NCBI GenBank assembly: GCA_020634935.1
Contig: JACKAT010000023.1
Location: 14,317 to 78,316, forward strand
Length of the DNA: 64,000 nt
DNA from: Anaerolineales bacterium
GTDB lineage: Bacteria; Chloroflexota; Anaerolineae; 4572-78; J111
Reading direction: 5' to 3'
The position numbers were made by a program, and so were the translations under genes. Shown one piece after another: positions 17,509 through 26,600 of this stretch; within the stretch, counting starts at the first letter, position 1, and each line of letters opens with the position of its first letter. A model generated the notes under the pieces. That model saw nothing but the letters and a program-made list of their open reading frames with translations. It made no database searches and had not been told where the DNA came from.

Positions 17509-17529
17509 ACTAATGACCTGAGACATATC

Positions 17530-17760
17530 TTTTTCCGAACTCAGCTTATTACCAAAGAACAAAGCCGCCCGGAAGAAGAGCGGTTTACCAGCCCGCCGCT
17601 GGCCGAGGTGATTGAGATCCGCGATGAACTGCAACGACAGCTCAAAGTTCGGTCGCTGGCCCGGGCCCAGCGCGAAGACGGGGCGACCATCAGCAACGCC
17701 ATCGCGCTGGAAATGGATGATCTACTGCAAGGGGCGGTGGTCTACCTGTTGAATTTTAGG
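17530..17760 (+). pseudogene. Unidentified GC-rich coding remnant
   Basis: A GC-rich island in AT-rich surroundings reads in one frame as ITKEQSRPEEERFTSPPLAE, then IEIRDELQRQLKVRSLARAQ and DGATISNAIALEMDDLLQGA. The charged, helix-like composition and third-position GC look like real coding sequence. The frame has no convincing start or ribosome-binding site and runs on into the terminator of the opposite gene. I do not recognise the family. It is probably the tail of a deleted gene. Confidence 0.35.
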
Positions 17761-17819
17761 TTTAATAAACTGATGCCAGCTAACGTTGGGTCTCTACCCC
17801 AGGTGGATTGGTTAAAGAA

Positions 17820-17850
17820 AAGCTGGAGGCTGTACGCCAGCCTCCAGCTT
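17820..17850 (-). terminator. Terminator of the secreted-protein gene
   Basis: AAGCTGGAGGCT and AGCCTCCAGCTT form a perfect 12-bp stem with a 7-base loop, followed on the minus strand by TTTCTTTAAC. It lies 19 bases after the stop that is reached once a frameshift in the gene is corrected. Confidence 0.85.
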
Positions 17851-17868
17851 GGGGTTACGAATAGACGA

Positions 17869-18272
17869 TTAATGGCTGGGATTGAGCTGGCATTTATAAG
17901 TGGCCTCACCCGATGGCTTAATGTCACCCCCCAGTTCGTCGTATCGACAATATGATGTCCATCCCAACAGTAGCCATTAAAGGGGTATAGCTCGCCCTCG
18001 GCATGGATAGCCGTTGTGGGCGGGGTCTCTTTCACAACGCCTTGGCAACGGAATACACCATTTTTCGCCGCATTGTTCGCGGTGGTTAGCTTGTAGGCGC
18101 CTTCAAATGTGTAATGGCTTCCATCGGCCAGCCATACATCCGCGTTGCAATAGTCACTACTGTCACTTGCACCTAACCCCACCCCTGTCGGTTCTACCCC
18201 CTTAGCATAAACGGCGGCAGCCGTGATTACCACCAACAACGAGACAGACAAAATTACCATTAGTTTTTTCAT
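17869..18272 (-). CDS. Small secreted protein of unknown function, apparent frameshift in a G6 run
   Basis: The ATG at 18272 has GGAG 8 bases upstream and encodes a Sec signal peptide (MKKLMVILSVSLLVVITAAA, cleavage near VYA-KG). The mature part has Cys in SSDYC, VFRC and NGYC. As sequenced, the frame changes at a run of six C on the plus strand (17927-17932) and would continue to 17742 straight through a strong terminator. With one extra G the protein instead ends WGGDIKPSGEATYKCQLNPS, His, stop at 17869, just before the terminator and with a fourth Cys (two possible disulfides). I therefore give the corrected end. A sequencing or assembly error, or a recent mutation, is likely. I do not recognise the family. 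Confidence 0.65.
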
Positions 18273-18622
18273 TATGATACTCCATTTATTCAAAGTGAGT
18301 TACTTACAATAGTTACAATCGATGGGCTAATCATAACAAATTCGACGGAGTTTGTATGTCCCATAATTTGAGCAATCTTGTCATAAAATCTGGACAAAAG
18401 CCGGCGTTTCGGATTTTTACCGCCCGCCCCCTTGTGGCATAATATCCCCCCGCTATGATCCGACGCCTCATGTTGCTGACTTTTATAGTAATCGTCACCA
18501 CCGCCCCTTGTTTTTAACTAGATCGACAAAAAATTGTCGATGCAGAACCGTTAGATACTATATTTGTTCAAAGCCAGCGATCTATTTATACTTTGCTTAC
18601 TCCAAGCACGGGATCTTCATAA
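18273..18622. other. 350-base intergenic region with a truncated mini-gene
   Basis: At 18455-18517 an ATG preceded by CATAAT and a C run (the same layout as the leaderless gene at 6399) encodes MIRRLMLLTFIVIVTTAPCF and then stops. This looks like the signal-peptide stub of a lost lipoprotein or secreted protein. Just after it ATCGACAA/TTGTCGAT (18522-18541) forms an 8-bp hairpin. A promoter candidate for the next gene follows. Confidence 0.45.
18564..18592 (+). promoter_or_regulatory. Possible promoter of the EamA gene
   Basis: TTGTTC and TATACT are separated by 17 bases, 30 bases before the GTG start. Confidence 0.4.
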
Positions 18623-19552
18623 GTGTTAAGCTCAAAACCCATCGCCGATGATCGCCGCAACCTGGTTGGGGCCGACGGACTGCTACTGCTGACCGTTTTC
18701 TTTTGGGGCGTCAACTTTTCGGTGGTCAAGTATGCCCTGTCGGAGCTGCCGCCGCTGGCCTTTAACGGGCTGCGCTTTGTATTTGCCTCAATCGTGCTGC
18801 TGACTATCGCGCTGAGTAACGGACATCGCTTCCATTTTAAACGCCGGCATCTGACCTACCTCATTGGGCTGGGGCTGGTGGGCAATACCCTCTATCAACT
18901 GCTGTTTGTCTTTGGCATTAACCACACCAGCGCCGATAACGCCTCGCTGATTTTGGCGACGGTGCCGGCCTGGGTGGCCCTCATCGGCACCCTGGCCGGG
19001 GTCGAGCGGGTCGAGCCGCGCGGGTGGTTGGGCGTCGGCCTGTCGTTGGCCGGTATTGGGCTGATCATTGTGGGCAGCAACCGCCAGGTTGAATTCCATT
19101 TCGGCGGGGCGACGCTGTGGGGCGATGTATTGATGCTGGGCGCCACCTGGTGCTGGTCGGCCTATACGCTGCTGAGCCGCCCGTTGATGCGCCACTATCC
19201 CTCGCTAACCGTCACCAGTTTTAGCACGACGATGGGCGCTATCCCGCTGCTGTTAATCGCCACACCCTCGCTGGTGGGGGTCGATTGGGCGGCGGTCCCG
19301 GCGGCGGCCTGGCTGGCGGTCATCGCCTCGGGGATGTTTGGCATCGCCCTGGCTTATGTGTTCTGGAATTATGGCGTCTCCCGCCTGGGCAGCGCCCGCA
19401 CCTCCCTGTACTCCAACCTGACGCCGCCCATCGCTTTAATTACGGCCTGGGTTTGGCTGGGCGAGACGTTGACGATGCAGCAGGTGTTGGGTGGCGTGCT
19501 CGCGCTGGCGGGCGTGGTGCTGGCGCGGCGGTTTACCCGGCCGGTGGACTAG
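18623..19552 (+). CDS. EamA-family (DMT superfamily) transporter
   Basis: The 309-residue protein has ten predicted membrane segments arranged as two EamA repeats (about residues 16-150 and 160-300). The family signatures are LTVFFWGVNFSVVKYALSEL in the first repeat and the end of the second repeat around PPIALITAWVWLGETLTMQQ. Such proteins export or import small metabolites (amino acids, nucleosides, riboflavin); the substrate is not readable. It starts with GTG at 18623, the only sensible start before the first helix, with no clear Shine-Dalgarno. It is GC-rich and intact. The inverted repeat at 19556-19605 follows it. Confidence 0.9.
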   Translation: MLSSKPIADDRRNLVGADGLLLLTVFFWGVNFSVVKYALSELPPLAFNGLRFVFASIVLLTIALSNGHRFHFKRRHLTYLIGLGLVGNTLYQLLFVFGINHTSADNASLILATVPAWVALIGTLAGVERVEPRGWLGVGLSLAGIGLIIVGSNRQVEFHFGGATLWGDVLMLGATWCWSAYTLLSRPLMRHYPSLTVTSFSTTMGAIPLLLIATPSLVGVDWAAVPAAAWLAVIASGMFGIALAYVFWNYGVSRLGSARTSLYSNLTPPIALITAWVWLGETLTMQQVLGGVLALAGVVLARRFTRPVD

Positions 19553-19555
19553 ATG

Positions 19556-19605
19556 GGTCCAGTTTTCGCTGGATGATCATATAACCACGATATGGAAACT
19601 GGACC
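19556..19605. repeat. Inverted repeat after the EamA gene
   Basis: GGTCCAGTTTTC (19556-19567) is mirrored by GAAACTGGACC (19595-19605) with one bulged base; flanking AGAT/ATCT extends the stem. There is no T run, so it is either a weak terminator or a small dispersed hairpin element. Confidence 0.5.
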
Positions 19606-19736
19606 TATCTTGGGTCAGGTTGATATTTTTGACGGGCCGGGTAAAATCTCTTTTAGCGCATTACTAGAATGACATGCTCGACTTTAATTATCGAACTCTA
19701 CGGGACTAAGGCCATAGATACGAGGATTATTTCACC

Positions 19737-20051
19737 ATGAAAGACGTTTTAGACCATATCGAAAGCTGGCAGGAACAGGGCCGGCAGATTGCCGTGGCGA
19801 CGGTGACGCAAACGTGGGGGTCATCGCCGCGCGCGCCGGGGTCGAAGCTGGTGGTCAATGACAAGGGCGAGATGTTCGGCTCGGTCAGCGGCGGCTGTGT
19901 GGAAGGCGCGGTGGTCGAGGAAGCCTTGCAGGTGCTCAAAAGCGGCCGGCCGAAGCTGCTCCACTTTGGCGTGGCCGACGAGCTGGCCTGGGAGGTGGGC
20001 TTAGCCTGCGGCGGCACTATCGAAGTCTTTGTGGAGCGGTTGGACTGGTGA
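19737..20051 (+). CDS. XdhC/CoxI-family protein, N-terminal domain only
   Basis: The 104 residues form a single XdhC_CoxI domain: VTQTWGSSPRAPGSKLVVND, then SVSGGCVEGAVVEEAL. XdhC-family proteins bind molybdenum cofactor and help load or sulfurate it into xanthine dehydrogenase or CO dehydrogenase-like enzymes. The gene overlaps the next by 4 bases (TGGTGA), so both are co-translated. Together they resemble one XdhC gene in two pieces, but the second has its own N-terminal domain, so this is a genuine two-gene arrangement known from other bacteria. No molybdoenzyme gene is in the window. Confidence 0.88.
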   Translation: MKDVLDHIESWQEQGRQIAVATVTQTWGSSPRAPGSKLVVNDKGEMFGSVSGGCVEGAVVEEALQVLKSGRPKLLHFGVADELAWEVGLACGGTIEVFVERLDW

Positions 20052-20809
20052 GCGAGCCCTCTCTTTTTGCCAGCTTCAAAACCTACATCGAACAAGAACA
20101 GAGCGTGACCCTGGCCACAGTGGTGCGCGGGCCGGACGAACTGCTGGGCCTCAAAGCCCTCATCCCGGCCAACGGCCCGCTGCTCGGCCCGCTGCTGGAT
20201 ACGCCCTGGCGCGACAAACTCATTCGCGATGCCCACCTGCTGATGAGCGAACACACCTCGGCCACGCGCCGGTACGAGGCCGACAGCATCGAGGTGTTCT
20301 TTGATGTCAACCGGCCGCCATCGCGATTGATCATCGTCGGCGCGGTACATATCGCCGAGGCCTTGATTCACTTTGCCCGACCGCTGGGCTATAAAACCTA
20401 CCTGGTCGATCCGCGCACGGCCTTTGCTACCCGCGAGCGTTTTCCTCACGTCGATGAGATGCACCCCGCCTGGGCCGATGAGGCGCTGCCCCAAATCGGC
20501 TTGAACAGCGAGACCGCCGTGGTGGTCATCACCCACGATCCTAAATTAGATGATCCGGCGCTGAAGCTGGCTTTGCCCAGTCCGGCCTTTTATGTCGGCG
20601 CGTTGGGCAGTCCCAAAACCCACGCCCAGCGGGTCGAACGGTTGCTGGGGGAGGGTATGCCGCCAGAGCAGCTTGATCGGCTGCACGCGCCGATTGGCCT
20701 CGATCTCGGCGGGCGAACGCCGGCGGAAATCGCGCTGAGTATCATCGCTGAGATTGTGGCGGTGCATAATGCTGTGGCGCTGGGGCATCGGCGGCCGGTT
20801 TCGGGCTAG
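20048..20809 (+). CDS. XdhC/CoxF-family protein with Rossmann domain
   Basis: The 253-residue protein has a degenerate XdhC_CoxI-like N-terminal part (SVTLATVVRGPDELLG; about 1-85) followed by the XdhC Rossmann domain. The latter shows PPSRLIIVGAVHIAEALIHF (about 90-110), VVVITHDPKLDDPAL (about 158) and the terminal FYVGALGSPKT ... LHAPIGLDLGGRTPAEIALS (about 180-240). The usual GGGHV nucleotide loop reads IVGAVHIA. The start is a GTG inside the stop region of the upstream gene. It is a predicted maturation factor for molybdenum hydroxylases, cytoplasmic. Its partner enzyme must be elsewhere. Confidence 0.9.
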   Translation: MSEPSLFASFKTYIEQEQSVTLATVVRGPDELLGLKALIPANGPLLGPLLDTPWRDKLIRDAHLLMSEHTSATRRYEADSIEVFFDVNRPPSRLIIVGAVHIAEALIHFARPLGYKTYLVDPRTAFATRERFPHVDEMHPAWADEALPQIGLNSETAVVVITHDPKLDDPALKLALPSPAFYVGALGSPKTHAQRVERLLGEGMPPEQLDRLHAPIGLDLGGRTPAEIALSIIAEIVAVHNAVALGHRRPVSG

Positions 20810-20884
20810 AGCCAGCGGAGCGACAACGCTTGCTTTGTCGGTCAAAGTGAACTTTGACGCTCCGGTTGTCAGTCAGAGTGAACT

Positions 20885-21655
20885 TTATGATCCCCCCGAA
20901 CGTCCCCCACCGCCCCCACCGCCGCCGTTGCCGCCCCCACCGTGGCCGGCATCTTGCCATTTGATGATAAATTTGGCGCTGTCGCGGCCCGTATCGGCGA
21001 TGAAATTTTTGGTTTCGCCTTCCCGGTAGCCCTTTACAATGCCAATTTGCCAGGTGTAGAGGCCGGGGGTCCAGCCGTTCCACGGGTGCAGTTCGTACTC
21101 AGGGGTTTTACTCCAATCGACAAAAACAGAATTCTCACTGCCTAACGGTTTGATTTTAATATCAAAGAATTCGTCGTCGGCGAGCTGGCCGGAATAGACC
21201 CAGCGCAAAATGACGCTGCCAAAGACATCGACCTCGTTGGGCGGGGCGTAGTTTACCGGGAGCAGGCCGCCGGCGGCGATGAGGGTGGGTGTCGGTACCA
21301 AAGGTAAAGGCTCAAGGGGCGGCAGAGCCGACCGAACCGGCTGCCACGCCGCGGGTGTGGGCCAGGGGGTAAGGGTTGGCAGCGGAGTAGGCGTCGACCA
21401 AGTTGTCGGAGTGGGCCACGGCGTGGGGGTTAAGGTTAAAGTGCTGGTGGGTACGATGTCGGTGCGGGTGGGAGAGGGTGAGGGCGTTTGGGTGGCTGTG
21501 GGGGATGGATTGGTCTCGGCGTTAGCTTCGCCCGTAAAGGGTAGGGGGTTACTGCAACCGGTAAGGACGCCCACTAAACCTAGTAGGGCCACGGTTGATT
21601 TTGAACCTGATTTAGAGAAATTCGTCCATCGTTTGAACTTATTGGATTTATTCAT
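20885..21655 (-). CDS. Lipoprotein with Thr/Pro spacer and Gly-rich tail
   Basis: A 256-residue surface lipoprotein. The N-terminus is basic, followed by a hydrophobic segment and the lipobox LTGC (Cys about 34). A spacer of repeated TPTP/PWPTPT words follows to about residue 125. An Ig-like or fibronectin-like beta domain (about 130-235, with SVILRWVYSGQLADDEFFDI and PGLYTWQIGIVKG) precedes a tail of almost pure Gly (about 237-256). The beta domain looks like those seen in many Chloroflexota lipoproteins that bind sugars or proteins; function is unknown. GGTGA lies 7 bases before the ATG. It faces the XdhC pair convergently. Confidence 0.75.
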   Translation of the reverse strand: MNKSNKFKRWTNFSKSGSKSTVALLGLVGVLTGCSNPLPFTGEANAETNPSPTATQTPSPSPTRTDIVPTSTLTLTPTPWPTPTTWSTPTPLPTLTPWPTPAAWQPVRSALPPLEPLPLVPTPTLIAAGGLLPVNYAPPNEVDVFGSVILRWVYSGQLADDEFFDIKIKPLGSENSVFVDWSKTPEYELHPWNGWTPGLYTWQIGIVKGYREGETKNFIADTGRDSAKFIIKWQDAGHGGGGNGGGGGGGGRSGGS

Positions 21656-22136
21656 TATTTGTCACCTTATGGGGTTGCTAGTTAGTCGATGCCTACGTAG
21701 TTTAGGCGTCGGCGGTGAAAAAATAGTTAAACAATGGTGACAAAATTTTAATCAACCCCCTTAATGACATTGACTGCCTTCTTCCGACCCCCTGGTTTGG
21801 ACATCCAGGGTCCACAGATAGACCCAGGTGAAGAAAAATTAGACAGAATTAACCCGATTTACCGAATTATGACCGATAAAATCGTGATAATCTTGTCAAT
21901 TCTGTCGATTATGGGGTCGATCTTCCATCATCTCCCGTTTCCACGGTTTAATGGTGTGCTACCCGGTGGACAACTCGGTAAACTTCCACTTTTAATAGAC
22001 GTTACGCCGTTGGAGATTAGCCCTCCCTAAATCCCTCCCCCAGGGAGGGACTTGTCAGGCCCTCCCCCCTGTGGGGGGAGTTAGAGGCACTGCCATTAAG
22101 TTAAGCCCCCGCCAAAGGGGAAAGTCACCCCCTTTA
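21656..22136. other. Intergenic region with repeat debris left of the insertion sequence
   Basis: There is no credible gene. A 9-bp inverted pair GACAGAATT/AATTCTGTC (21842-21850, 21898-21906) flanks a stretch of repetitive ATTCTG/CGATT words. The outer inverted repeat of the composite element starts at 22002, and GC hairpins (CCCTCCCCCAGGGAGGG near 22032, CCCTCCCCCCTGTGGGGGGAG near 22060) follow. Confidence 0.55.
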
Positions 22137-23510
22137 GGCTTATCGTTACACATAAGTAGAGTAAGTAGAGAATAAGGAGAAGATTAGCCTAAGGCAAGAA
22201 AGAACGATAAGATAGAGAGCCAAAAAATAAACAAAGGAAAGCTAAAAAGGTATGTCCGATCAAGAAAGAAACTGGGTCGATGAAGAAATGGACAGTCTGA
22301 AACTAGGCGACGAACGGTTGGAAAAGCGGGTTCGAAAATCATCAGAGATTTAGTCAAATCAACAGCATCGATACCGGAATTCTTGGTGACCGGGCGGCAA
22401 GGTGCGACCTATAACACTGAGCCAGAAAATCTCGGCCAAGCCATTCCAGCGGCCCAACGGCAAGCGACAGTGCATCGGATCGAACAGGGCGGCTATCGGC
22501 TGATCCTGGCGGCAAATACAACCGAGTTCAACTACGTCATCATCCGGCCACCACGGCGGAGGTTAGACCACCCGAGCTATCAAGGGTTTTAGCCACGACC
22601 CGGCGGTCACGCCCGAGGCTTGCCCTGGGCTTGTTGCGCAAGAAAGGGTTCGAGCTAAACCTCAACCGGATCGAAACAGCCGCGCGACATGAACAGAAAG
22701 AGCCAGTGGTTTAAGGACTGGATCAAGGCCAATTTTCCCAGGTGTATCCGTTCTGACTATCTCTGACCAAGAAAGTGACATTTGAGTACTTTGTCCACCC
22801 TCGTCCGCCAAGTCGATGTCCTGGTTCGAGCCTCGGCGGGAGCGGCAGGTTGAGCCGAGTCTCTTGGGCTACCATCCAGAGCAGCCCGGGCAGGACGGTC
22901 GAAGTCGAGGTCTGTGCCACTCCAAAACGGGTAGGTGACTGGCGCTGCCAGGTTTATTACAAACAAGTCACCTTGAAATCCCTCAAAACGACGGACTACC
23001 ACCTGACCTAAAACCGGTCACCTTGGGGCCGTCTTAATCGAGAAATGAACGCGCAAGGGACCAAGGCCATTGGTGGTTGTTGCTAACTCTGGCAATTGCC
23101 AGCTTTGACAAGCTTGCCAATTGATCGAATTCTACAGTCGCCGCTGGCTTATTGAACGCTTTCACTTTGTCCTCAAAAGTGGCTGTGCTTGGAACAACGC
23201 AATAAGCATTTGCTGGGCGCTTCTGCTGGCTATGTCGTGGCTTGCGCTTGTTGTGTGACCATCTGGGCGGATCAATCCCGTTCTGGCGTCCTGCCGGCTG
23301 GTGGAGCTCTCTTGTTTATCCATCTTGCCTCAGCCGCTCCCAAGCCCTGTCTTGGATTGCTCAGTTAGGTGGTTTTCTGGGTCGCAAATCTGATGGGGCA
23401 CCCGGTGTTAAAGTTCTTTGGCGCGGTTGGCGTCGTCTGTTCGATATTACTCAAGCTTGGCTTATTTTTAACTCCTCCTAACTTACCTCACTTATGTGTA
23501 ACGATAAGCC
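22137..23510 (+). mobile_element. Decayed IS4-family insertion sequence
   Basis: Perfect 21-bp terminal inverted repeats (starting GGCTTATCGTTACACA at 22137; mirrored at 23490-23510) bound the element and continue imperfectly for about 10 more bases. Inside, broken frames read as an IS4-type transposase in order: MSDQERNWVDEEMDSLKLGD and ERLEKRV (from 22252), a one-base shift near 22336, ANTTEFNYV (about 22515), a C-rich middle, and YSRRWLIERFHFVLK (about 23130-23175). The last is the Y-x2-R-x3-E-x6-K signature of the family. Stops, shifts and an apparent internal deletion make it inactive. I could not see a convincing target-site duplication. Confidence 0.82.
22252..23480 (+). pseudogene. 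Transposase pseudogene (IS4 family)
   Basis: The intended start is ATG 22252, 16 bases after AAAGGAAAGC. The frame is lost near 22336 (one base missing in an A run), resumes to 22592 and is lost again. Fragments continue to the YREK box near 23130-23175 and a short Leu-rich tail. The first DDE aspartate region is represented only by a degenerate NTTEFNY (normally DTTEFNY). It is not translatable as one protein. Confidence 0.8.
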
Positions 23511-23615
23511 CACAGGGGGGTTAGGGGGGCTAGCATCGGGCACTAACTTAATGGCAGTGGGAGTTAGAGGGGGCTAAATAGGCCAACGGCGTAAGTCATA
23601 TTTTAAAACAGATGC

Positions 23616-26600
23616 TTAGTGATTTTTAAGTAGGAGCGGAAAATACATGGGCAAAACTTTGTAAGTGGTGCGGGCCGTTAACGTTAGCGGTGAGTTGAGC
23701 CCATCGTTAACCTCAACGGTGTTCTCAATGGCGCTGCTGGTTTGGTAACTGATAACTGCCTGGTAGGTTAGGGTGGCCGTTTCATTTTTGGCCAGCGGCA
23801 AAACCCAGGTGAAATTTCGGTCCTGGATGCTCAACGCGCCTTTGCCGGGCGGAGTGTAGGCTTGTAGATCCAGCATGAGGGGCAGGGTGTTGGTGGCCGT
23901 CACTACCGGGCTATCGACCAATCCGTCGTTTTTCAAAACCAAGGTGTAGTTTAAGATATCTCCCGCTTGGGCGCCCACGGTGGGCGTGACTGAGAAGGAG
24001 GAGGTGTTGTAGCTGGGGAAGTTGACCCGCAGATCCGCCACCCGATCAAATAAGATATGGTGTTCAGGATAAGCCAGCCACGAGGTTTGAGCGACAATCG
24101 TCCCCAGCGGTAAATGGTCACTAATGGTCGCGGTATAAGTAAAGGTCTTGGTTTCATTTTTCGCCAGCGGGCCGCTCCATACAAAATTGCCGTTGGACAA
24201 GGTCAAGCCCGGCGAGGCGGTTTGTGGGGTCAGTTCCACCGGAAATGTGGCCGTAAAATAAGCGGTGGCGATGTTGTCCCAACCATCGTTGGCTATAACC
24301 GCTGTGTATGTGGCCTGCTCACCATCGAGCGAAGCCTCAGCCGTGGGCGTTACGGTGGAATTCCCCAGCCAGCTTAGCCAGCCCAATGAGCGCTGCATTA
24401 ACCTGGCCCGGTCATTCGCCTCAAGCAGCTCGGGCCCGTAAGCCAGAAAGTTGGTGCGCCATGCGGCCCCGTTGAGGCCGGTCCCGGCATTGGTTAAACT
24501 GTTGATTTGGCCGGCCTGCCCCCGGCTAGCCGCGCGAGCCGACGAGGTCGGTTCGAGGGCATCGGTCCAGTTTTTGTAGCCTGGGGGAAACGTTAGATTG
24601 TAAGGCCCCAGATGAGTCCCCACCGGGCTGCCGCTTTGCCCGATAATCAGCGTACTGGTGAAATCCTCGGTGTGAGTCTGGATGCCTAAATAATCTTGGA
24701 CAAAGGGGGCATAAGCGCCATCATGTTGTAATAGGTGCTGGTATAAATAATCTTGCCCGCTAAAGAAAAGCCGCCCGCCGCTGTTGAGGTAATCGGCCAA
24801 CCGATCTTCCTCAGTGGGGGTCAGCGGCTGGAACCAATCGTAAGCCGTGTACCAGACGGTCATGGGGTACATCTGTAGGGTGGCCAGGGGCGGGCTGGGC
24901 GGCACCGGCCCGGCCCAAGATTTGGGCACCAACCAGTAGTCGAACGGAATCTGATTAGCCTGCAAGGCTTCTTTGAATTCATCGGCAAAACTCAGCCAAC
25001 GATCGTCGTCAACCAATAGAACGGGCGCAGGGGTTTTAGTGGTGCGGGTGACTGTCTCGGTTAAACCTGAGCCAACCGATTGAGCGGAAACGGTAAAGGT
25101 ATCGGAGATGTGCCAGGTTTTTGCGGCCGGAATCGAGACATCCATGGCGATTTCTTGTAATTCACAGCCGGCTAAAGAGACCGAGGCGGGATAACCGCTG
25201 ATGGTCCAATTGTACGGCGTGCCGCTGCTGACAGAAAGATTATAGGTGTCGGGCGCGACGCCGGTGTTGCGGAGGCGGACGGTTTGGCTCATTGTGCTTC
25301 CGAAGTTGCCGACTTTAGTTTGAGCCGCCGGTAAAAGCTCAACTCCATAATTCGGTTGGCTCTGCCTGAGCCAATCGATTGATTGCGTCATAACCTGTTG
25401 GCGGTCGGCCCGAGCGTTAATCCCCTCAAATCCAAACGGCAGAAATATAGCCCGGTAAGGTAAGCACAAATCGATGTGCAGCCCGGCCAAATCGCCGCCG
25501 TCATAGGTCAGCAGCGATCGGGCAAAATCGCTGTTGAGATTGGTGATGACATCGGGCGAGGTTTGGTTGTCAGCCCCGCCGGCGCCGGCAATTGAAAGCG
25601 ATAGTCCGGCAAAGGGTTCGCCCGCGACGCCGGCAACGGTGGTTGTGCCAGCGTCATCCGCGACAAAGGCGGCTTTGAGATAAGCGACTAAGTAATTTGA
25701 ACTGGCGATATAGCCCCCGCCATCGAAATAAGCGATATCCTGACCACTGAGCAGCAGCCGGCCGCCCCCCTCTAAATATTCCCCAATCGCATCACCCGCG
25801 CCGACGTAGCCGGGACTATCGAAGGGCGAAGACCAGATCACCAGGTCATAGTTGATCAGATCGGCGGTGGTGGGGACGTTCCGAGAGTCGCCCGAAACAG
25901 AGGTGATCTGCCACAAATCATAGGTATATAACGCATCGGACAGGGCTTCCTGATAGTAACCAATCTGGCTTTCCTGGTACCAGCGCCCACTATCGACCAA
26001 TAAAATCGATGGGGCGGGGTCGAGGAGCATGTTCTGCGTCGTTGTGGCCCCGTCATTGATCGTTACACTGTAGACTTTACCGATCCGATGATCGGCCGAA
26101 ATGGCGGTTAGGGTGTAAGTTCCCACCGGTAAGTTCAGGCTGTAAGCGCCGTTCGCCGGGTTGGTGGTGGCGCTGGCCGGAGTTCCATCAACGGCAACCG
26201 TAGCCGCTAGCGCCAGGCTTGGGTTTACTTTGTCTTTAACCGTGCCGACCAGCGTGCCTGTTGGTTGGGCCGATAGGGTGAAATTGACCGTCGTAGTGGT
26301 ATTATCGCTAATGGTTACCCCAAATTGAGTCGCCGCCTCGTAACCAAAAGCCGAAGCCGTGACATCGTAGGCGCCGCTGGCTAGACCCAGTGAATAAACG
26401 CCGTTGTCGGCGCTGGTGGTGTTGACGGTGGGGCCGCTGGTGTGAGGGACAATCTGAAGGGTCGCATTGGCAATCGGTTGGCCGCCGCTGCTGATCGTTC
26501 CCTGGAGCGTACCGATGGAACTGACCGACATCACGGCATTATAGGCATCGATCCGGCCCCAGCCGTAATTGTTGTTGGGTACCGGACTCCCCAACTGAAC

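Larger units (their letters stand above)
22002..23594. repeat. Outer inverted-repeat element containing the dead IS
   Basis: TTACGCCGTTGG (22002-22013) is repeated inverted at 23583-23594. A second inner pair ACTGCCATTAAGTTA/TAACTTAATGGCAGT lies at about 22089-22103 and 23543-23557. Both pairs lie outside the ends of the IS, so the IS appears to have landed in an older hairpin or MITE-like element. The terminal sequence differs at one base from TTACGCAGTTGG-type ends at 60204-60323. Confidence 0.65.

Noticed and set aside
17742..17868. C-terminal extension of the secreted protein
   Set aside because: It reads through a perfect 12-bp terminator and appears only after the suspected frameshift in the G6 run.
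20885..21655. LPFTG motif in the lipoprotein, resembling a sortase signal
   Set aside because: It sits next to the N-terminal lipobox, with no following hydrophobic helix and charged tail at the C-terminus.
21764..22030. 88-codon plus-strand frame
   Set aside because: Its sequence is made of intergenic repeat words and ends inside the outer inverted repeat; no ribosome-binding site.
22720..23011. Minus-strand frames within the IS
   Set aside because: They lack family signals; the plus strand carries ordered fragments of the transposase.
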